Positions 6,835-15,952 of a stretch of DNA of 64,000 nt are shown in pieces. The stretch lies in assembly GCA_937898675.1 (NCBI GenBank), contig CALEJB010000033.1:1-64000 (forward strand). The letters are read 5' to 3'. Numbering within the stretch: the stretch's first letter is position 1; each line of letters opens with the position of its first letter. The stretch comes from an uncultured Prevotellaceae bacterium. Its GTDB lineage: Bacteria; Bacteroidota; Bacteroidia; Bacteroidales; Muribaculaceae. Under the pieces are notes generated by a model that saw only the letters and a list, made by a program, of their open reading frames with translations, searched no databases and was not told the DNA's origin. A program made the position numbers and the translations under genes.

Positions 6835-8229
6835 TCACCAGTCAATTTCGCTGGCGGAGGCTTTTCTCACGAACTTGCCCTTGAGGTCAAACAACTCATA
6901 ATCGTCATACTTGTTGCCGCGGGCAATGTAAGTCACGCCGTCGATTTCGATGGTACCGAAGTTGTCGCCATAATTGGCGGCAATCACGGGTTTGCCGTTC
7001 ACGTCGATGAACATCACCGTCGAACCCTGGTTGACCATGGCAAGGCCACACGGCTCAAACTGGCCGTCGGCGCCACTGCCGGGACCAAATTCAGCGGGAA
7101 TCACCATCTCGCTCTTGGGGTTGATGTAGCCATACATCATGGTGTCGCCGTCGGGCACCACCATGGCACGGCCGCAACTAAAGTCGCCCGCAAAGGCATA
7201 CTGCGGCTTGACGGCGACACGGCCGCTGGTGTCCAGATAGCCGTATGCCGCCTGAGCCTCCTCGTCGCTGTCTTCATCGTCAACGGGGACAAAGGTGGCC
7301 AGGCCCTCGTGATAATCACCGATGAACATGGGCTGCCCATTGAGTTTTGCGCTGTAGCAAAAGCCCTCGTTGGGCTCAGTCCCCGCCACCTCGGTAAAGA
7401 TTTCGCCCGTAATGGGCTTGTCGTCCATGTCATAGAAAGCATACATCTGCTTGCCGTTGACAAAGCGCGCGGCGGCATACATGCAGCCGCCGTAGTCATA
7501 GGCGATGTCAGTGAACTCCATGGGCAAACGCGCCTCGCCACGGCCGTTGAACACGCCGTAAATGCCCTGTTGCTCCACAAAGATGTGGTCGGAAGGAAAG
7601 GCGTCAAAAATGCCGTTGTAGCCAAGCGGCAGCACCATGTTGCCGTTGAGGTCATACACGCCCAAGCTGGCAGTCTCGCGGTCCATGGCGATGATGATGG
7701 CGGGCGAATCGGGGTCGTCGAACTGTCCCTGGCCGGTTGCAAACAAACAGGGATGCACGGGGGGGATAATGACCTGGCCCGCAGCGTCAATCATCGACAT
7801 CTCGCTGTCAAAAAACTCGCCGTGCTCCAGGTCGGGCTCTTGTCCCTGCGCAAGCAAGACATAATAACGGCCCTCGCTCTGGATTACCTGCACATCGCGG
7901 TACTCGACGGGAGCCAGCACGCGGCCCGCAGCATCGGCCACGCCTTGCTTGTCGCCGCTGGTCATGACAAAAAGGGCGTCGTCGTAAGAGATGATAGCAT
8001 CATACTGTACCGGAATGATGACGCGGTTGTCACCGTCCACGACACCCGTGCGGCCGTCCTTGCGCACCATCACGGGCGTGGTGCAGTTGTTGTAATAGAT
8101 GACCACCTCGTCATACTGGGCGCGCAACTGCTGGTAGCGCGCATCGCCGGCAAAAATTTCGTCATAGTCGGCCCAAGCCATCTGCGGCAAGGCCATCAGC
8201 AAAGTCAGAAAAAGAAATAGCCTGTTCAT
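6835..8229 (-). CDS. Secreted WG-repeat protein
   Basis: The protein has 464 residues with a signal peptide (MNRLFLFLTLLMALPQMAWA) and repeated WG-like units of about 40-50 residues, seen as 'VRKDGRTGVVDGDNRVIIPV', 'DKQGVADAAGRVLAPVEYRD', 'EQQGIYGVFNGRGEARLPM' and 'AAYGYLDTSGRVAVKPQY'. Such repeats form beta-rich solenoids or propellers on exported proteins, and the ligands are unknown. Its ATG overlaps the stop of the TonB_C gene by ATGA, so the two are translationally coupled, and tsaD follows after 31 nt. A role in the envelope beside TamB is inferred from the operon only. Confidence 0.85.
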   Translation of the reverse strand: MNRLFLFLTLLMALPQMAWADYDEIFAGDARYQQLRAQYDEVVIYYNNCTTPVMVRKDGRTGVVDGDNRVIIPVQYDAIISYDDALFVMTSGDKQGVADAAGRVLAPVEYRDVQVIQSEGRYYVLLAQGQEPDLEHGEFFDSEMSMIDAAGQVIIPPVHPCLFATGQGQFDDPDSPAIIIAMDRETASLGVYDLNGNMVLPLGYNGIFDAFPSDHIFVEQQGIYGVFNGRGEARLPMEFTDIAYDYGGCMYAAARFVNGKQMYAFYDMDDKPITGEIFTEVAGTEPNEGFCYSAKLNGQPMFIGDYHEGLATFVPVDDEDSDEEAQAAYGYLDTSGRVAVKPQYAFAGDFSCGRAMVVPDGDTMMYGYINPKSEMVIPAEFGPGSGADGQFEPCGLAMVNQGSTVMFIDVNGKPVIAANYGDNFGTIEIDGVTYIARGNKYDDYELFDLKGKFVRKASASEIDW

Positions 8230-8660
8230 TGTATTGGAGTTATTTGTTCGGTGTCGTTACGCAACTTGAAAGAAACTGGCAGCGTGTACCACACGGCGAC
8301 GGCCTTGCCGCCATGACGGCCGGGGACAAACTTGGGCAGCGACTTGCACAGGCGGACGGCCTCGGCATCCAAGGTCTTCTCCAGCGAGCGCACGACCTTG
8401 ACCTCGCCGACGCTGCCGTCCTGTTTCACGACAAACTGCACCACCACACGGCCTTGAATGCCATTGCGGGCGGCCTCGGGCGGATAGACGAGATGCGAAC
8501 TCAGGTACTTCATCAGCGCCGCCTCGCCGCCAGGGAACTGGGGCATCTGCTCCACAGACCTGAACACTTCGCCGCGCGGGGCGCTTGTGCTCTGTGACAT
8601 CGCCGCTGCGCTACCCAACAGTAGCATCGCGATTAACAATATGACTGATTTTATTCTCAT
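8226..8660 (-). CDS. TonB C-terminal domain protein
   Basis: The protein has 144 residues from the ATG at 8660; a second in-frame ATG at 8672 would add four residues. A hydrophobic N-terminus (MRIKSVILLIAMLLLGSAAA) acts as a signal peptide or anchor. The rest is a TonB_C domain: 'EQMPQFPGGEAALMKYLSSH', 'YPPEAARNGIQGRVVVQFVV', 'VGEVKVVRSLEKTLDAEAVR' and 'VWYTLPVSFKLR'. There is no proline-rich linker, so it is not a full TonB that spans the periplasm; such short forms are common in Bacteroidota. It sits between DUF4421 and WG genes, 19 nt after the former and overlapping the latter. Confidence 0.9.
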   Translation of the reverse strand: MRIKSVILLIAMLLLGSAAAMSQSTSAPRGEVFRSVEQMPQFPGGEAALMKYLSSHLVYPPEAARNGIQGRVVVQFVVKQDGSVGEVKVVRSLEKTLDAEAVRLCKSLPKFVPGRHGGKAVAVWYTLPVSFKLRNDTEQITPIQ

Positions 8661-8679
8661 TGTAAAAAACATTTAGACC

Positions 8680-9795
8680 TTAGAATCTGAAACCAGCAAC
8701 GACATCGAGGTTGTTGCTGCAATTATAAAAACTGTATTGCCTGCTGCGGTACCAGTGACCGTCGTGCTTGAGGTGCAGGCCGTAAAACCAGTGGCCGGCA
8801 TAGCGCACCAGCGCCATGCGTCCCGTGAGGTTGAGCGACAGCAGGTGTTTCTTGCCCTCGATCGACACGGGGAACGACTCGCGCAAGCCAATGCTGGGCA
8901 TGACGGTGATGTTGTAAACCCACCCGTGGTGGAACACCCAACTGTAGCCATAGCCCACCAGCGCGCCAATGTCGCGGTACCGAAAACGGTAGTCGGTCAC
9001 CGTGTCGGGCAACTGGGCCTTGAGATGCTCGTCGTCGAGCATGCTAAAGTCCATCACCACATCCTGGTGGCTCAGGTAGATGCCCGCCAGCAACGAGCCG
9101 GCGCTGCGCTTCTGGTACTTGGAGAAACAGTAGGCGGCCGCTTGGGCATAGTGGGTGTGATTAAAAATATAGTAGGCATCAAGGCCGTAACTCTCGCGCT
9201 TGAGCCCACCAAACAGAATATTGCCGCGCCAGTGTCCCAAGCGGTGCATATTCACCGTGCTCTCGTAGTTCTTGTCGTAGTAAGCATCCAGTGCAACGCG
9301 CGACGAGGTGAAAGAGAAAGCCAGACGGCGGTTGCGCACAAACTTGCCCTCAATGATATCACGCACATTCATCATATAACTCAAATTAAGAGCCATATAG
9401 GCAATCTGCACGCCAAAGAGGGAGGTCACATCGCTGTTCATCTGCACACCCATGCGCTGTGGCCCCAGGTGCCCGACATACAGGTCCAGCCAGTTGTTGT
9501 TCTTGACCATGATTTTCCACTTTTGCTTGGGGCTAACGACATAGGCGGTGTCATAGTAGTTGAGCGTATGGTCCACCCAGCGATAGACGTCCACGCACAT
9601 GCCGGGAAACTTGGGATAAACGATGTTGGTGTCGTTGATGTTGTAGTTGCCCAGCACGATGGCCTCAATCCAGTCGCGCTTGTCGGGCAAGGTGTCCGAC
9701 TCATCGACGATGCCCGTAAAGTCCTGGCACCAAGCCGGGGCGCCGCCAAGCAGCGCCACCACTAACAACACTATGCCAATCCTCCAGGCTTTCAT
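8680..9795 (-). CDS. DUF4421 family outer-membrane beta-barrel protein
   Basis: The protein has 371 residues with a signal peptide (MKAWRIGIVLLVVALLGGAP) and a body of alternating hydrophobic/aromatic strands, ending in 'NNLDVVAGFRF', an aromatic C-terminus typical of barrel proteins inserted by BAM. Recognisable segments include 'PKQKWKIMVKNNNWLDLYVG' and 'HRLGHWRGNILFGGLKRESY'. It matches the Bacteroidota DUF4421 family, whose function is unknown. Its start overlaps the tamB stop by ATGA, which suggests coupled translation and possibly that TamB helps insert it (inference). Confidence 0.85.
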   Translation of the reverse strand: MKAWRIGIVLLVVALLGGAPAWCQDFTGIVDESDTLPDKRDWIEAIVLGNYNINDTNIVYPKFPGMCVDVYRWVDHTLNYYDTAYVVSPKQKWKIMVKNNNWLDLYVGHLGPQRMGVQMNSDVTSLFGVQIAYMALNLSYMMNVRDIIEGKFVRNRRLAFSFTSSRVALDAYYDKNYESTVNMHRLGHWRGNILFGGLKRESYGLDAYYIFNHTHYAQAAAYCFSKYQKRSAGSLLAGIYLSHQDVVMDFSMLDDEHLKAQLPDTVTDYRFRYRDIGALVGYGYSWVFHHGWVYNITVMPSIGLRESFPVSIEGKKHLLSLNLTGRMALVRYAGHWFYGLHLKHDGHWYRSRQYSFYNCSNNLDVVAGFRF

Positions 9796-12700
9796 CGTTT
9801 GTCGCTGTCTGGATTATTCCTGTCATTAAGCGAGCGCAGCGTGACCATGGGCGCGGGCTGGCGCGAGCCACTGCTGTCGGCGCCCTGTTGCCTGTGCGGC
9901 AATGTATCGTTCCTGGCAGGCTCGAGCACGGGCTTTTTCTCCTTGCGGAACAGGCGGTCAAAGTCATGTTTCCACACGATGCCCACGCCCTGCGTCGTCA
10001 AGGCATTGCGCAGGTAGTAGTTCTGGTCGTTGAAGTGGTTGTAGGCCTTGAGGCGCAGGCTGCCCTTGCTGTTGAGCAGGTACTCGATGTCAAAGTCACC
10101 GATGAAGTTGGTGTTGCTCGTGCTGTAAGTGTTGTCGCGGTATCCGAAATTGCCGTTGAGCAGCAGGCGGTTGTTGAGCAACTGGCTCGACAGCGCCACG
10201 TCCACCTCCATGTCGCTGAAGTCGCCCTTGTCGCTGCGGAAGTTGGGCGCAATCGACAGGTTGTCGGTCATCTTGCCCAGGATGTTGGACAACTGCGACG
10301 AGATGGTCGATGAGGCCACCGAGGTAATCAACTCGTTTTGGTTGGTCATCGTGCCCATGTATTCGGGCGTGTAGAAACGGTTGAGCGCCAGCAGATAGAT
10401 AATCTGGCGGTTCATCATGTCGGGTGTAGAGATGATGCTCTTGACCTTGCGGTAGGCGTCGGTGGTGAGCGACGGAAATTCGAGGTCGAACGAAATCTCG
10501 GGCTGCGAGATGATGCCCTTGACCTGCAACAGCGCGTGTACAGGCACATTGGTGCGGTTGAGCTCGCGGTCCTCGCCAAAGGACTCGTCCAGGTCCCTGA
10601 GGTTGGCGTTGAGCGAATAGACAGCCTCGAGGTCCAGCACGCCGGCATAGGGGTCGCCCTGGAAACTGATGCTGCTGCCGTCGCGGATGACGAAATCCTT
10701 GATGATGACATCTTGCAGCGTGAAATTGTAGGTACCCTTGTCGAGGGTGTACTTACCGTAGGTCGTCAACTCGCCGTTGTTGTTGTAGGTCATGCGCATG
10801 TGTCCGCTGCCGGTGGCCTTGATGCGGTCGCCTCCCACGGGGTCCATCACCACCGTGAGGTCCACGTCGGGCGTGATGTCGCCCTGGAGGTCAATCAGGT
10901 AGGCGCTGGGCTCGGACTGTTCCTCTTGCTGCACCTTGTGCTGCAACTGGCTCAAAATCCAGTTGATGGTGTCGTTCTGCTCCCCGGTTTCCTGCGGCAC
11001 GGGGTCGGAGGGCGCGTTGCGGTCCCTGAAGGTGATAAAGTTATAGTCCTCGGCATCCTCGGCATCGCTCATCACAAGGGTGAACTTGCTGTGTGGCGCC
11101 GAGGTCATGTTGACGCGTATCTGCACCATGCCCGGCACACCCTCGACAAAGCAGGCGCCGTTGCCGTAGATGGTGCCATACCAGTCGGGATTGATGGAGG
11201 GATTGGTGTCATAACTCAAGAAGTTCTTGGCATCGGTGATGGCGAAGTTGAACTCCGGTTTGTGGAAGGCGTCATGCTTGAGCCATCCGCCCAGTTTGGC
11301 CTCATGCCCCTCGCGGTCGTGGATGGGAATGTCGTTGAACTGAATCATGTTGGGCAGGCAGCGCACGGGGGCGTTGCTGGCCGTGTAGTAGCAGTTCACA
11401 TAGTCGATGAAGAAGCGCAGCGAGTCGGCCACGACATCACCCTGCAGATTGATGGTGTGGAAATTGCCAAACAGGTTGGCCTTGCCCGACACCTCACCCT
11501 CGACATCGCTCGTAAAGGCCACCATATAGGGCTTGAGGAAAGCGATGTTGGCATGGTCGGCATCAAAGGTAATGTCCAGCGAGTCGTCGGCGATGTAGAT
11601 GCCGCCATAGATGTTGCTGTGTCGTCCATTGGCCTGTGCCAGGTCGCAGTCAAGCATTACGCCGCGCGTCGAGGTGTCGAAATTGGCCTTGATGTTGCCA
11701 TCGCCCATGAGCGCGCCGTTATAGGCCATATTCTTGATAAACAGGCTGGGCGTATAGAGCCGCGGAGAACCCGAGAAGAGTTCGCTGGCATAGCACTTGC
11801 TGGTGGCACGGCCACCAAAGTTCACATGGTCGATAGCCAGCGTCTCGAACACATAGTCGAGACTCACATCATTCAGTTCGAGGCACAATTCGACGTCGGG
11901 ATTCCTTGACGCCTTGCCGTTGATGCGGATGTACTGCCCGTTGTGGCCGCCGGCAAGGTTATCGACGGTTATCACTCCGCTCTCCACATTGATGCGCCCC
12001 GGCTCCACATTCCAGATGGTGTCGTTGAACGCCATCGTCGAGGGATTGACATCGATATCGGCCTTGAGCTTGCCGTCATTGCCGCGGTCGAGCAGACCGT
12101 TGAGGCTCATGTTGCCAAAGAATCCGCTGCGATCCAGCCGCCAACCCAAGTTGGCGTCCAAGCGGTTGTCATGCCCGGTGAGGTCGATGTTGAGCGCCGC
12201 CTTGCTGGTTTTGAGGGGGTAAGTGGTCTGCAGATTGGCGGTGGCGAAGCCCGTGGTGTTGTCCACAGCAGCCATCAGGCGCGTGCCCTCGATGATTTTG
12301 TTGCCCTGCAGCAGGTAGGGAGCATCGACGGTGAGGTCAAACGACTTGTCGCTCTCGCTCATGGTGCCCTTGACCGTGGCACGGTAGTAGAACTGCACGG
12401 GCAGGTCGAGCATGTCGTTGAACGCATCGTCGGGCGTGACAACAAAGTCAAAGTTCAGATCGTTGGGAAGGCCGCTGTGGGCATAGCCGGCATATTTGCC
12501 AAAGTATTGCGGGAAGGCGCTGGCGAGGATGTGCTTGACAGCCGGCACGAGCGTCTTGAAGTCATACTGTCCCTCGATGAACCCGTTAACATGGTCGCTG
12601 CTCACGCTGATGACCTTGTTGGCGCCGTTGTTGTCGGCATTGACCTGCAGACGGTCGAGGTGCAAGCCATGGCCGTGGCTGTCGGCAAAGGCGACATCAT

Positions 12701-14414
12701 TGAGCTGGATGTGCCCTGTGGCGTTGGAGGGAGAGTCGCCCCAGAACGAGGCAGTGGCATTGACCGTCAAGCGGCGGTCGGGAAATTTGTCGGTGGCACC
12801 CAGGCGCGCAAGGTTCAGGCCGTCACCCTGGAGGTTCACATCCCATGTCGAGTTGGAGCCGTCGAGCAGCGCCTTTCCGTCAAGGTTAATGCGGCCGTTG
12901 GGGTCGTTCATCGCCAGTGTGCCGGTAAATTCATTGCCCCGCTTGTCGATGTTGGCGGTGATGGCGTGGTAGCGCGTGCCCTTGATGTCCACAAAGGGGA
13001 TGCTGCCGTCGAGGTGGCCCGACACATCGCCGCCACGCAGCACGGCATCGACCTGGGCATTGATGGCGACCTCGCCCAGCAAATTCTGCTTGTCGAGCAG
13101 GGTGCCCACCTTCAGGCCGGGAGTCTTGACGTGTCCGGCAAAGTGTGTCGTGCCCTGCTGCTTGGCCAGCGTGCCGTTGATGCCGGCCGACCCCAGCGAA
13201 GTGCCTACTGTGCCGTCAAACGACACCTTGGCGGGGGTGCCGTGCAAAGCGCCGTCGACCTTGACATCGCCGCAGCGGGCGATGATGTTGCGGGCTTGAG
13301 GCGACAGACCGGGGACCATCTTTGTCACGCGGTCCAGCGTGCCGCGGCTGGCGCTGAGGGCGATGTGGTCAAGGTCCAGCGCCGAATAGCCGCCGGATGC
13401 GGCAGGCAGCGTAACGCCGCCGCGGGTGGCGAGAGCCAGCGCGCCGTCGTTGCTGCGCACGGTCAATCGAGGAAACTCCAAGCGATTGCCGTTGCGCGCC
13501 ACAGTGGCAGCGATGCGCAGCGGGTCGTCAAAATCGCGCAACCGGGGAACCAGCGCTGCCAGATCCGACGGAGTGACGGTGCTGCCGGGCGTGCTCACGG
13601 CCAGGGGCATAGCCTTGAGTTCATCGCCCAGGGTCTTGAGCGAACTGTATGCCAGGTGGATGTCGTCGAGATTGATGTCGCTGCGGGGCAACTGGATGTT
13701 GATGCCGGTGGCGTCAAGGTTCTTGTCGGTGATGTGAAGGTTGGTTGACAACTGCTTGAGCGACAAGCCGCTGGCCTCATCAAACGACAGCCGCTTGACG
13801 CGGATGTCAAAATCGTTGTTTTTTAGTCGGGGCAAAGACAAGTCGGCCCGCAGATTGCTCACGGCCAAATGGTGGGGGTCAAGACGGCCCGCGCGGCGCG
13901 GCTGGTCCAGCACGTCATAGGTGAGTTCAGTGCGGCGCAGCACCACGGTGTTGACTTGCACGTCAAAGGGTCTGGGCGGCTTGTTCTCCTTGGGCTTGAA
14001 GGCGTCGATGATAAACTGGATGTTGGTGGGACTATCCTTGTCGGGGCGCGTCACATGGCCTTTGAGGCCCAGAACCTCGGCCGCGGTGATGACAATGCGG
14101 CGGTCCTTGAGGTAGTCCTTGAGGCTGATGCCGGCGCCCAGCGTTTCCACGGTGAGCAACGAGTCGCCCTGTTGGTCCTTGACAAGCACATCGTTGAGTT
14201 CCACTTCGTCAAACGGCGAGATGTCCACACCGCCAATGGAGACCTCGGTATTGAGGAACTCGCCCAGCGCTTTCTCGCCCTCGCGACACAGGCGGTCCTG
14301 CACCGGAGGCAGCAACAGCAGCAGATAGGCCAGCGCAAACAGCACTACGGCAGTCACCAGCACGGTAACTACCACGCTGCGCAGCAGGTTATATGTGCCT
14401 CTGGCGATGTTCAT
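9792..14414 (-). CDS. tamB: Translocation and assembly module TamB
   Basis: The protein has 1540 residues with one N-terminal transmembrane anchor (about residues 10-35, VVVTVLVTAVVLFALAYLLL), an AsmA-like start ('VEDLLRRE'-type spacing seen as 'LCREGEKALGEFLNTEVSIG') and a very long beta-taco groove formed by repeated short beta strands. It ends in the DUF490/TamB domain with 'ALNRFYTPEYMGTMTNQNEL' and 'LSSQLLNNRLLLNGNFGYRD'. TamB bridges inner and outer membranes and takes part in lipid transport and assembly of barrel proteins. Location next to tsaD is common in Bacteroidota, but three extra envelope genes lie between them here. It is first in the operon; a weak TAATTTTG box lies at 14498-14505 on the same strand. 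Confidence 0.93.
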   Translation of the reverse strand: MNIARGTYNLLRSVVVTVLVTAVVLFALAYLLLLLPPVQDRLCREGEKALGEFLNTEVSIGGVDISPFDEVELNDVLVKDQQGDSLLTVETLGAGISLKDYLKDRRIVITAAEVLGLKGHVTRPDKDSPTNIQFIIDAFKPKENKPPRPFDVQVNTVVLRRTELTYDVLDQPRRAGRLDPHHLAVSNLRADLSLPRLKNNDFDIRVKRLSFDEASGLSLKQLSTNLHITDKNLDATGINIQLPRSDINLDDIHLAYSSLKTLGDELKAMPLAVSTPGSTVTPSDLAALVPRLRDFDDPLRIAATVARNGNRLEFPRLTVRSNDGALALATRGGVTLPAASGGYSALDLDHIALSASRGTLDRVTKMVPGLSPQARNIIARCGDVKVDGALHGTPAKVSFDGTVGTSLGSAGINGTLAKQQGTTHFAGHVKTPGLKVGTLLDKQNLLGEVAINAQVDAVLRGGDVSGHLDGSIPFVDIKGTRYHAITANIDKRGNEFTGTLAMNDPNGRINLDGKALLDGSNSTWDVNLQGDGLNLARLGATDKFPDRRLTVNATASFWGDSPSNATGHIQLNDVAFADSHGHGLHLDRLQVNADNNGANKVISVSSDHVNGFIEGQYDFKTLVPAVKHILASAFPQYFGKYAGYAHSGLPNDLNFDFVVTPDDAFNDMLDLPVQFYYRATVKGTMSESDKSFDLTVDAPYLLQGNKIIEGTRLMAAVDNTTGFATANLQTTYPLKTSKAALNIDLTGHDNRLDANLGWRLDRSGFFGNMSLNGLLDRGNDGKLKADIDVNPSTMAFNDTIWNVEPGRINVESGVITVDNLAGGHNGQYIRINGKASRNPDVELCLELNDVSLDYVFETLAIDHVNFGGRATSKCYASELFSGSPRLYTPSLFIKNMAYNGALMGDGNIKANFDTSTRGVMLDCDLAQANGRHSNIYGGIYIADDSLDITFDADHANIAFLKPYMVAFTSDVEGEVSGKANLFGNFHTINLQGDVVADSLRFFIDYVNCYYTASNAPVRCLPNMIQFNDIPIHDREGHEAKLGGWLKHDAFHKPEFNFAITDAKNFLSYDTNPSINPDWYGTIYGNGACFVEGVPGMVQIRVNMTSAPHSKFTLVMSDAEDAEDYNFITFRDRNAPSDPVPQETGEQNDTINWILSQLQHKVQQEEQSEPSAYLIDLQGDITPDVDLTVVMDPVGGDRIKATGSGHMRMTYNNNGELTTYGKYTLDKGTYNFTLQDVIIKDFVIRDGSSISFQGDPYAGVLDLEAVYSLNANLRDLDESFGEDRELNRTNVPVHALLQVKGIISQPEISFDLEFPSLTTDAYRKVKSIISTPDMMNRQIIYLLALNRFYTPEYMGTMTNQNELITSVASSTISSQLSNILGKMTDNLSIAPNFRSDKGDFSDMEVDVALSSQLLNNRLLLNGNFGYRDNTYSTSNTNFIGDFDIEYLLNSKGSLRLKAYNHFNDQNYYLRNALTTQGVGIVWKHDFDRLFRKEKKPVLEPARNDTLPHRQQGADSSGSRQPAPMVTLRSLNDRNNPDSDKR

Positions 14415-14497
14415 CGGTTGATGCCTTTTATTCCTTTCTCAGCCATTGCAATATTAGTGCCAAAAAACATAGGCGCATTTTGCAACAGAATAACTTG

Positions 14498-14505
14498 CAA
14501 AATTA
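14498..14505 (-). promoter_or_regulatory. Possible -7 box of tamB operon
   Basis: Minus-strand TAATTTTG about 85 nt before the tamB ATG, without a clear -33 element. Confidence 0.35.
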
Positions 14506-14564
14506 AGCATTTTTGCCGAAGTGACGGGCACGGTTGGCGGATTTTAATTGTTTTTTTGATTTTC

Positions 14565-14599
14565 CCCAACTCCTAACTTCTAACTCCCAACTGAAAAAA
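14565..14599 (+). repeat. Heptanucleotide stop element, copy 2
   Basis: Units CCAACTC-CTAACTT-CTAACTC-CCAACTG followed by eight A (14593-14601 region), in the divergent region between tamB and the lipoprotein gene. Confidence 0.75.
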
Positions 14600-14612
14600 A
14601 ATCCATTTGCTC

Positions 14613-14643
14613 TTGGTAGTGCGGAAATATTTTTATTATTTTG
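14613..14643 (+). promoter_or_regulatory. Possible promoter of lipoprotein/dockerin operon
   Basis: TTGG near 14614 and TTATTTTG (14636-14643) with about 20 bp between; the second base of the -7 box departs from consensus. Confidence 0.4.
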
Positions 14644-14693
14644 CATGCTTAATCTTACTGTTCTCACCATCAACAAACACGATTTTGAAAAAG

Positions 14694-15149
14694 ATGTTTA
14701 ACATATACAGCCGCATCTGGGCCGCAGTGCTGTTGCTCGGCATAGTGGTGTCGCTCAGTTCGTGCGGCAGCGACGAGCCCGATTACAGGATAGCCTATTA
14801 TCTTGATATCAACTCACAAGTGGACATCGGCCTCATCGACGACGACTCCGAACAGGACATCTCCAGTTCCGACCCCTCGACATCACCGATAACCACTGCA
14901 GTGATTAACATGAGGGGTGCGCTGCACGATGCTTATCCCGAGCCCACCTACATCGGCAACGACAGCGGCGTGCTGTCGGCTTTGAACCAAATCTACTATA
15001 AGTTCCAGAGTTCCTATGCCCAGTTCACCACCGTCACAGTGTGCGTGGTCAAGCTCTGCCGCTCCCACATCGACGACGAGGGCGTTATCCAGGACAGCCG
15101 CGTGATGGCAGTTTACCAATTCGGGCTCCTGCCTCCAGGCATACAATAG
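14694..15149 (+). CDS. Lipoprotein A of a three-gene exported operon
   Basis: The protein has 151 residues from the ATG at 14694 (MFNIYSRIWAAVLLLGIVVS), giving a lipoprotein signal with lipobox 'LSSCG'; the 29 codons upstream lie before or at the transcription start and are not plausible. After the Cys come 'SDEPDYRIAYYLDINSQ', an Asp/Ser-rich linker, then 'MRGALHDAYPEPTYIGNDSG' and 'VTVCVVKLCRSH'. The same order of features (DEP, YYL, AYP...GND, two cysteines) occurs in the third gene of the operon, so the two are paralogues. No database family was recognised. An acidic residue pair after the lipidated Cys would favour surface export in Bacteroidota. Confidence 0.8.
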   Translation: MFNIYSRIWAAVLLLGIVVSLSSCGSDEPDYRIAYYLDINSQVDIGLIDDDSEQDISSSDPSTSPITTAVINMRGALHDAYPEPTYIGNDSGVLSALNQIYYKFQSSYAQFTTVTVCVVKLCRSHIDDEGVIQDSRVMAVYQFGLLPPGIQ

Positions 15150-15188
15150 TCAAGAAAAAACATATAACTATATCAAACACAATAAACT

Positions 15189-15509
15189 ATGAAGAAAATC
15201 CTTACTCTTTTATTCTGTGTAACCGCATTGAGTGCCAGCGCAGCCAACCCCGTTGACGAGTGCGTCAACGTGCTGCTCGGCAACACCGCTCCCGCCACAC
15301 TCATGGCCACAAACCTCGACGCCAACGGCGACGGCGCCATCACGATTGTGGATGTCGCCCTCCTCATCGACCAGCAGTTGCAGGCCGAAGCCCGCTCCGC
15401 CAGTGTCGATGCCATTGTGCAGGATGCCCTCAACGGCAACCCGCCCACGCACAATGTGAACGATGTGACAGAGGCCATTGAACAAAATCTGAAAAGCGAC
15501 CAACAATGA
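15189..15509 (+). CDS. Small secreted dockerin-like EF-hand protein
   Basis: The protein has 106 residues with a signal peptide (MKKILTLLFCVTALSASA). The mature part holds one clear Ca-binding dockerin repeat, 'NLDANGDGAITIVDVALLID' (about residues 42-61), and a possible second, degenerate half, 'NPPTHNVNDVTEAIEQNL', lacking the Asp-rich loop. It lies between two paralogous lipoproteins, 39 nt after the first, and its stop overlaps the ATG of the second (ATGA). Dockerin modules pair with cohesins in cellulosomes, but no cohesin is in this window, so the partner may be the flanking lipoproteins (inference). Confidence 0.82.
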   Translation: MKKILTLLFCVTALSASAANPVDECVNVLLGNTAPATLMATNLDANGDGAITIVDVALLIDQQLQAEARSASVDAIVQDALNGNPPTHNVNDVTEAIEQNLKSDQQ

Positions 15510-15952
15510 CCGGCAGCAAACTGACGGCATGGCGCCTGTTCACGCTGGCGCTGGTTGTGATGTGCTCGATAACGGCGCTTGTGTCGTGCGGCGACGACGA
15601 TGAGCCCCAGGGCATGGTGATTGACTACTATCTGGAGGTCGAAGAGGATTTCCTCGTCAACGGCAGCACAAACGCCACCTACCGTTTCTACAGCCCCATC
15701 ACCTTGACACGCGAAGCCATCCGTGCCGCCTACCCCACGACCGACGCGCAGGGCAACGACGATGCGGTGATTGAGGCATGCGACGAGGTGCTGGCACGGT
15801 ACATCGACATGTATCAAGGCCACGGCGAGTGCGATCACCTCACCTGCTCGTTCAACCTGATGAGGGCCTCGATGAGCGGCGGCATCGTGCGCAGCAGCGA
15901 GTTGTTGAAGAGTTACAACTACAATGTCAATGCGCCCGAGCCTAACCCCTAA
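15506..15952 (+). CDS. Lipoprotein B, paralogue of the first gene in the operon
   Basis: The protein has 148 residues with a lipoprotein signal peptide and lipobox 'LVSCG', followed by 'DDDEPQGMVIDYYLEVEEDF', 'IRAAYPTTDAQGNDDAVIEA' and 'ECDHLTCSFNLMRASMSGG'. The YYL, AYP and GND elements and the paired cysteines match lipoprotein A. It overlaps the dockerin gene by ATGA, implying a fixed ratio. The last codons (EPNP and the stop) lie inside a heptanucleotide repeat, and the stop overlaps that of mutY on the other strand by 4 nt. Confidence 0.82.
   Translation: MTGSKLTAWRLFTLALVVMCSITALVSCGDDDEPQGMVIDYYLEVEEDFLVNGSTNATYRFYSPITLTREAIRAAYPTTDAQGNDDAVIEACDEVLARYIDMYQGHGECDHLTCSFNLMRASMSGGIVRSSELLKSYNYNVNAPEPNP

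Noticed and set aside
10338..13748. Long open frames (up to 601 codons) on the plus strand across tamB
   Set aside because: They are shadows of the 1540-codon tamB gene in GC-rich DNA; the tamB frame gives a full-length family protein.
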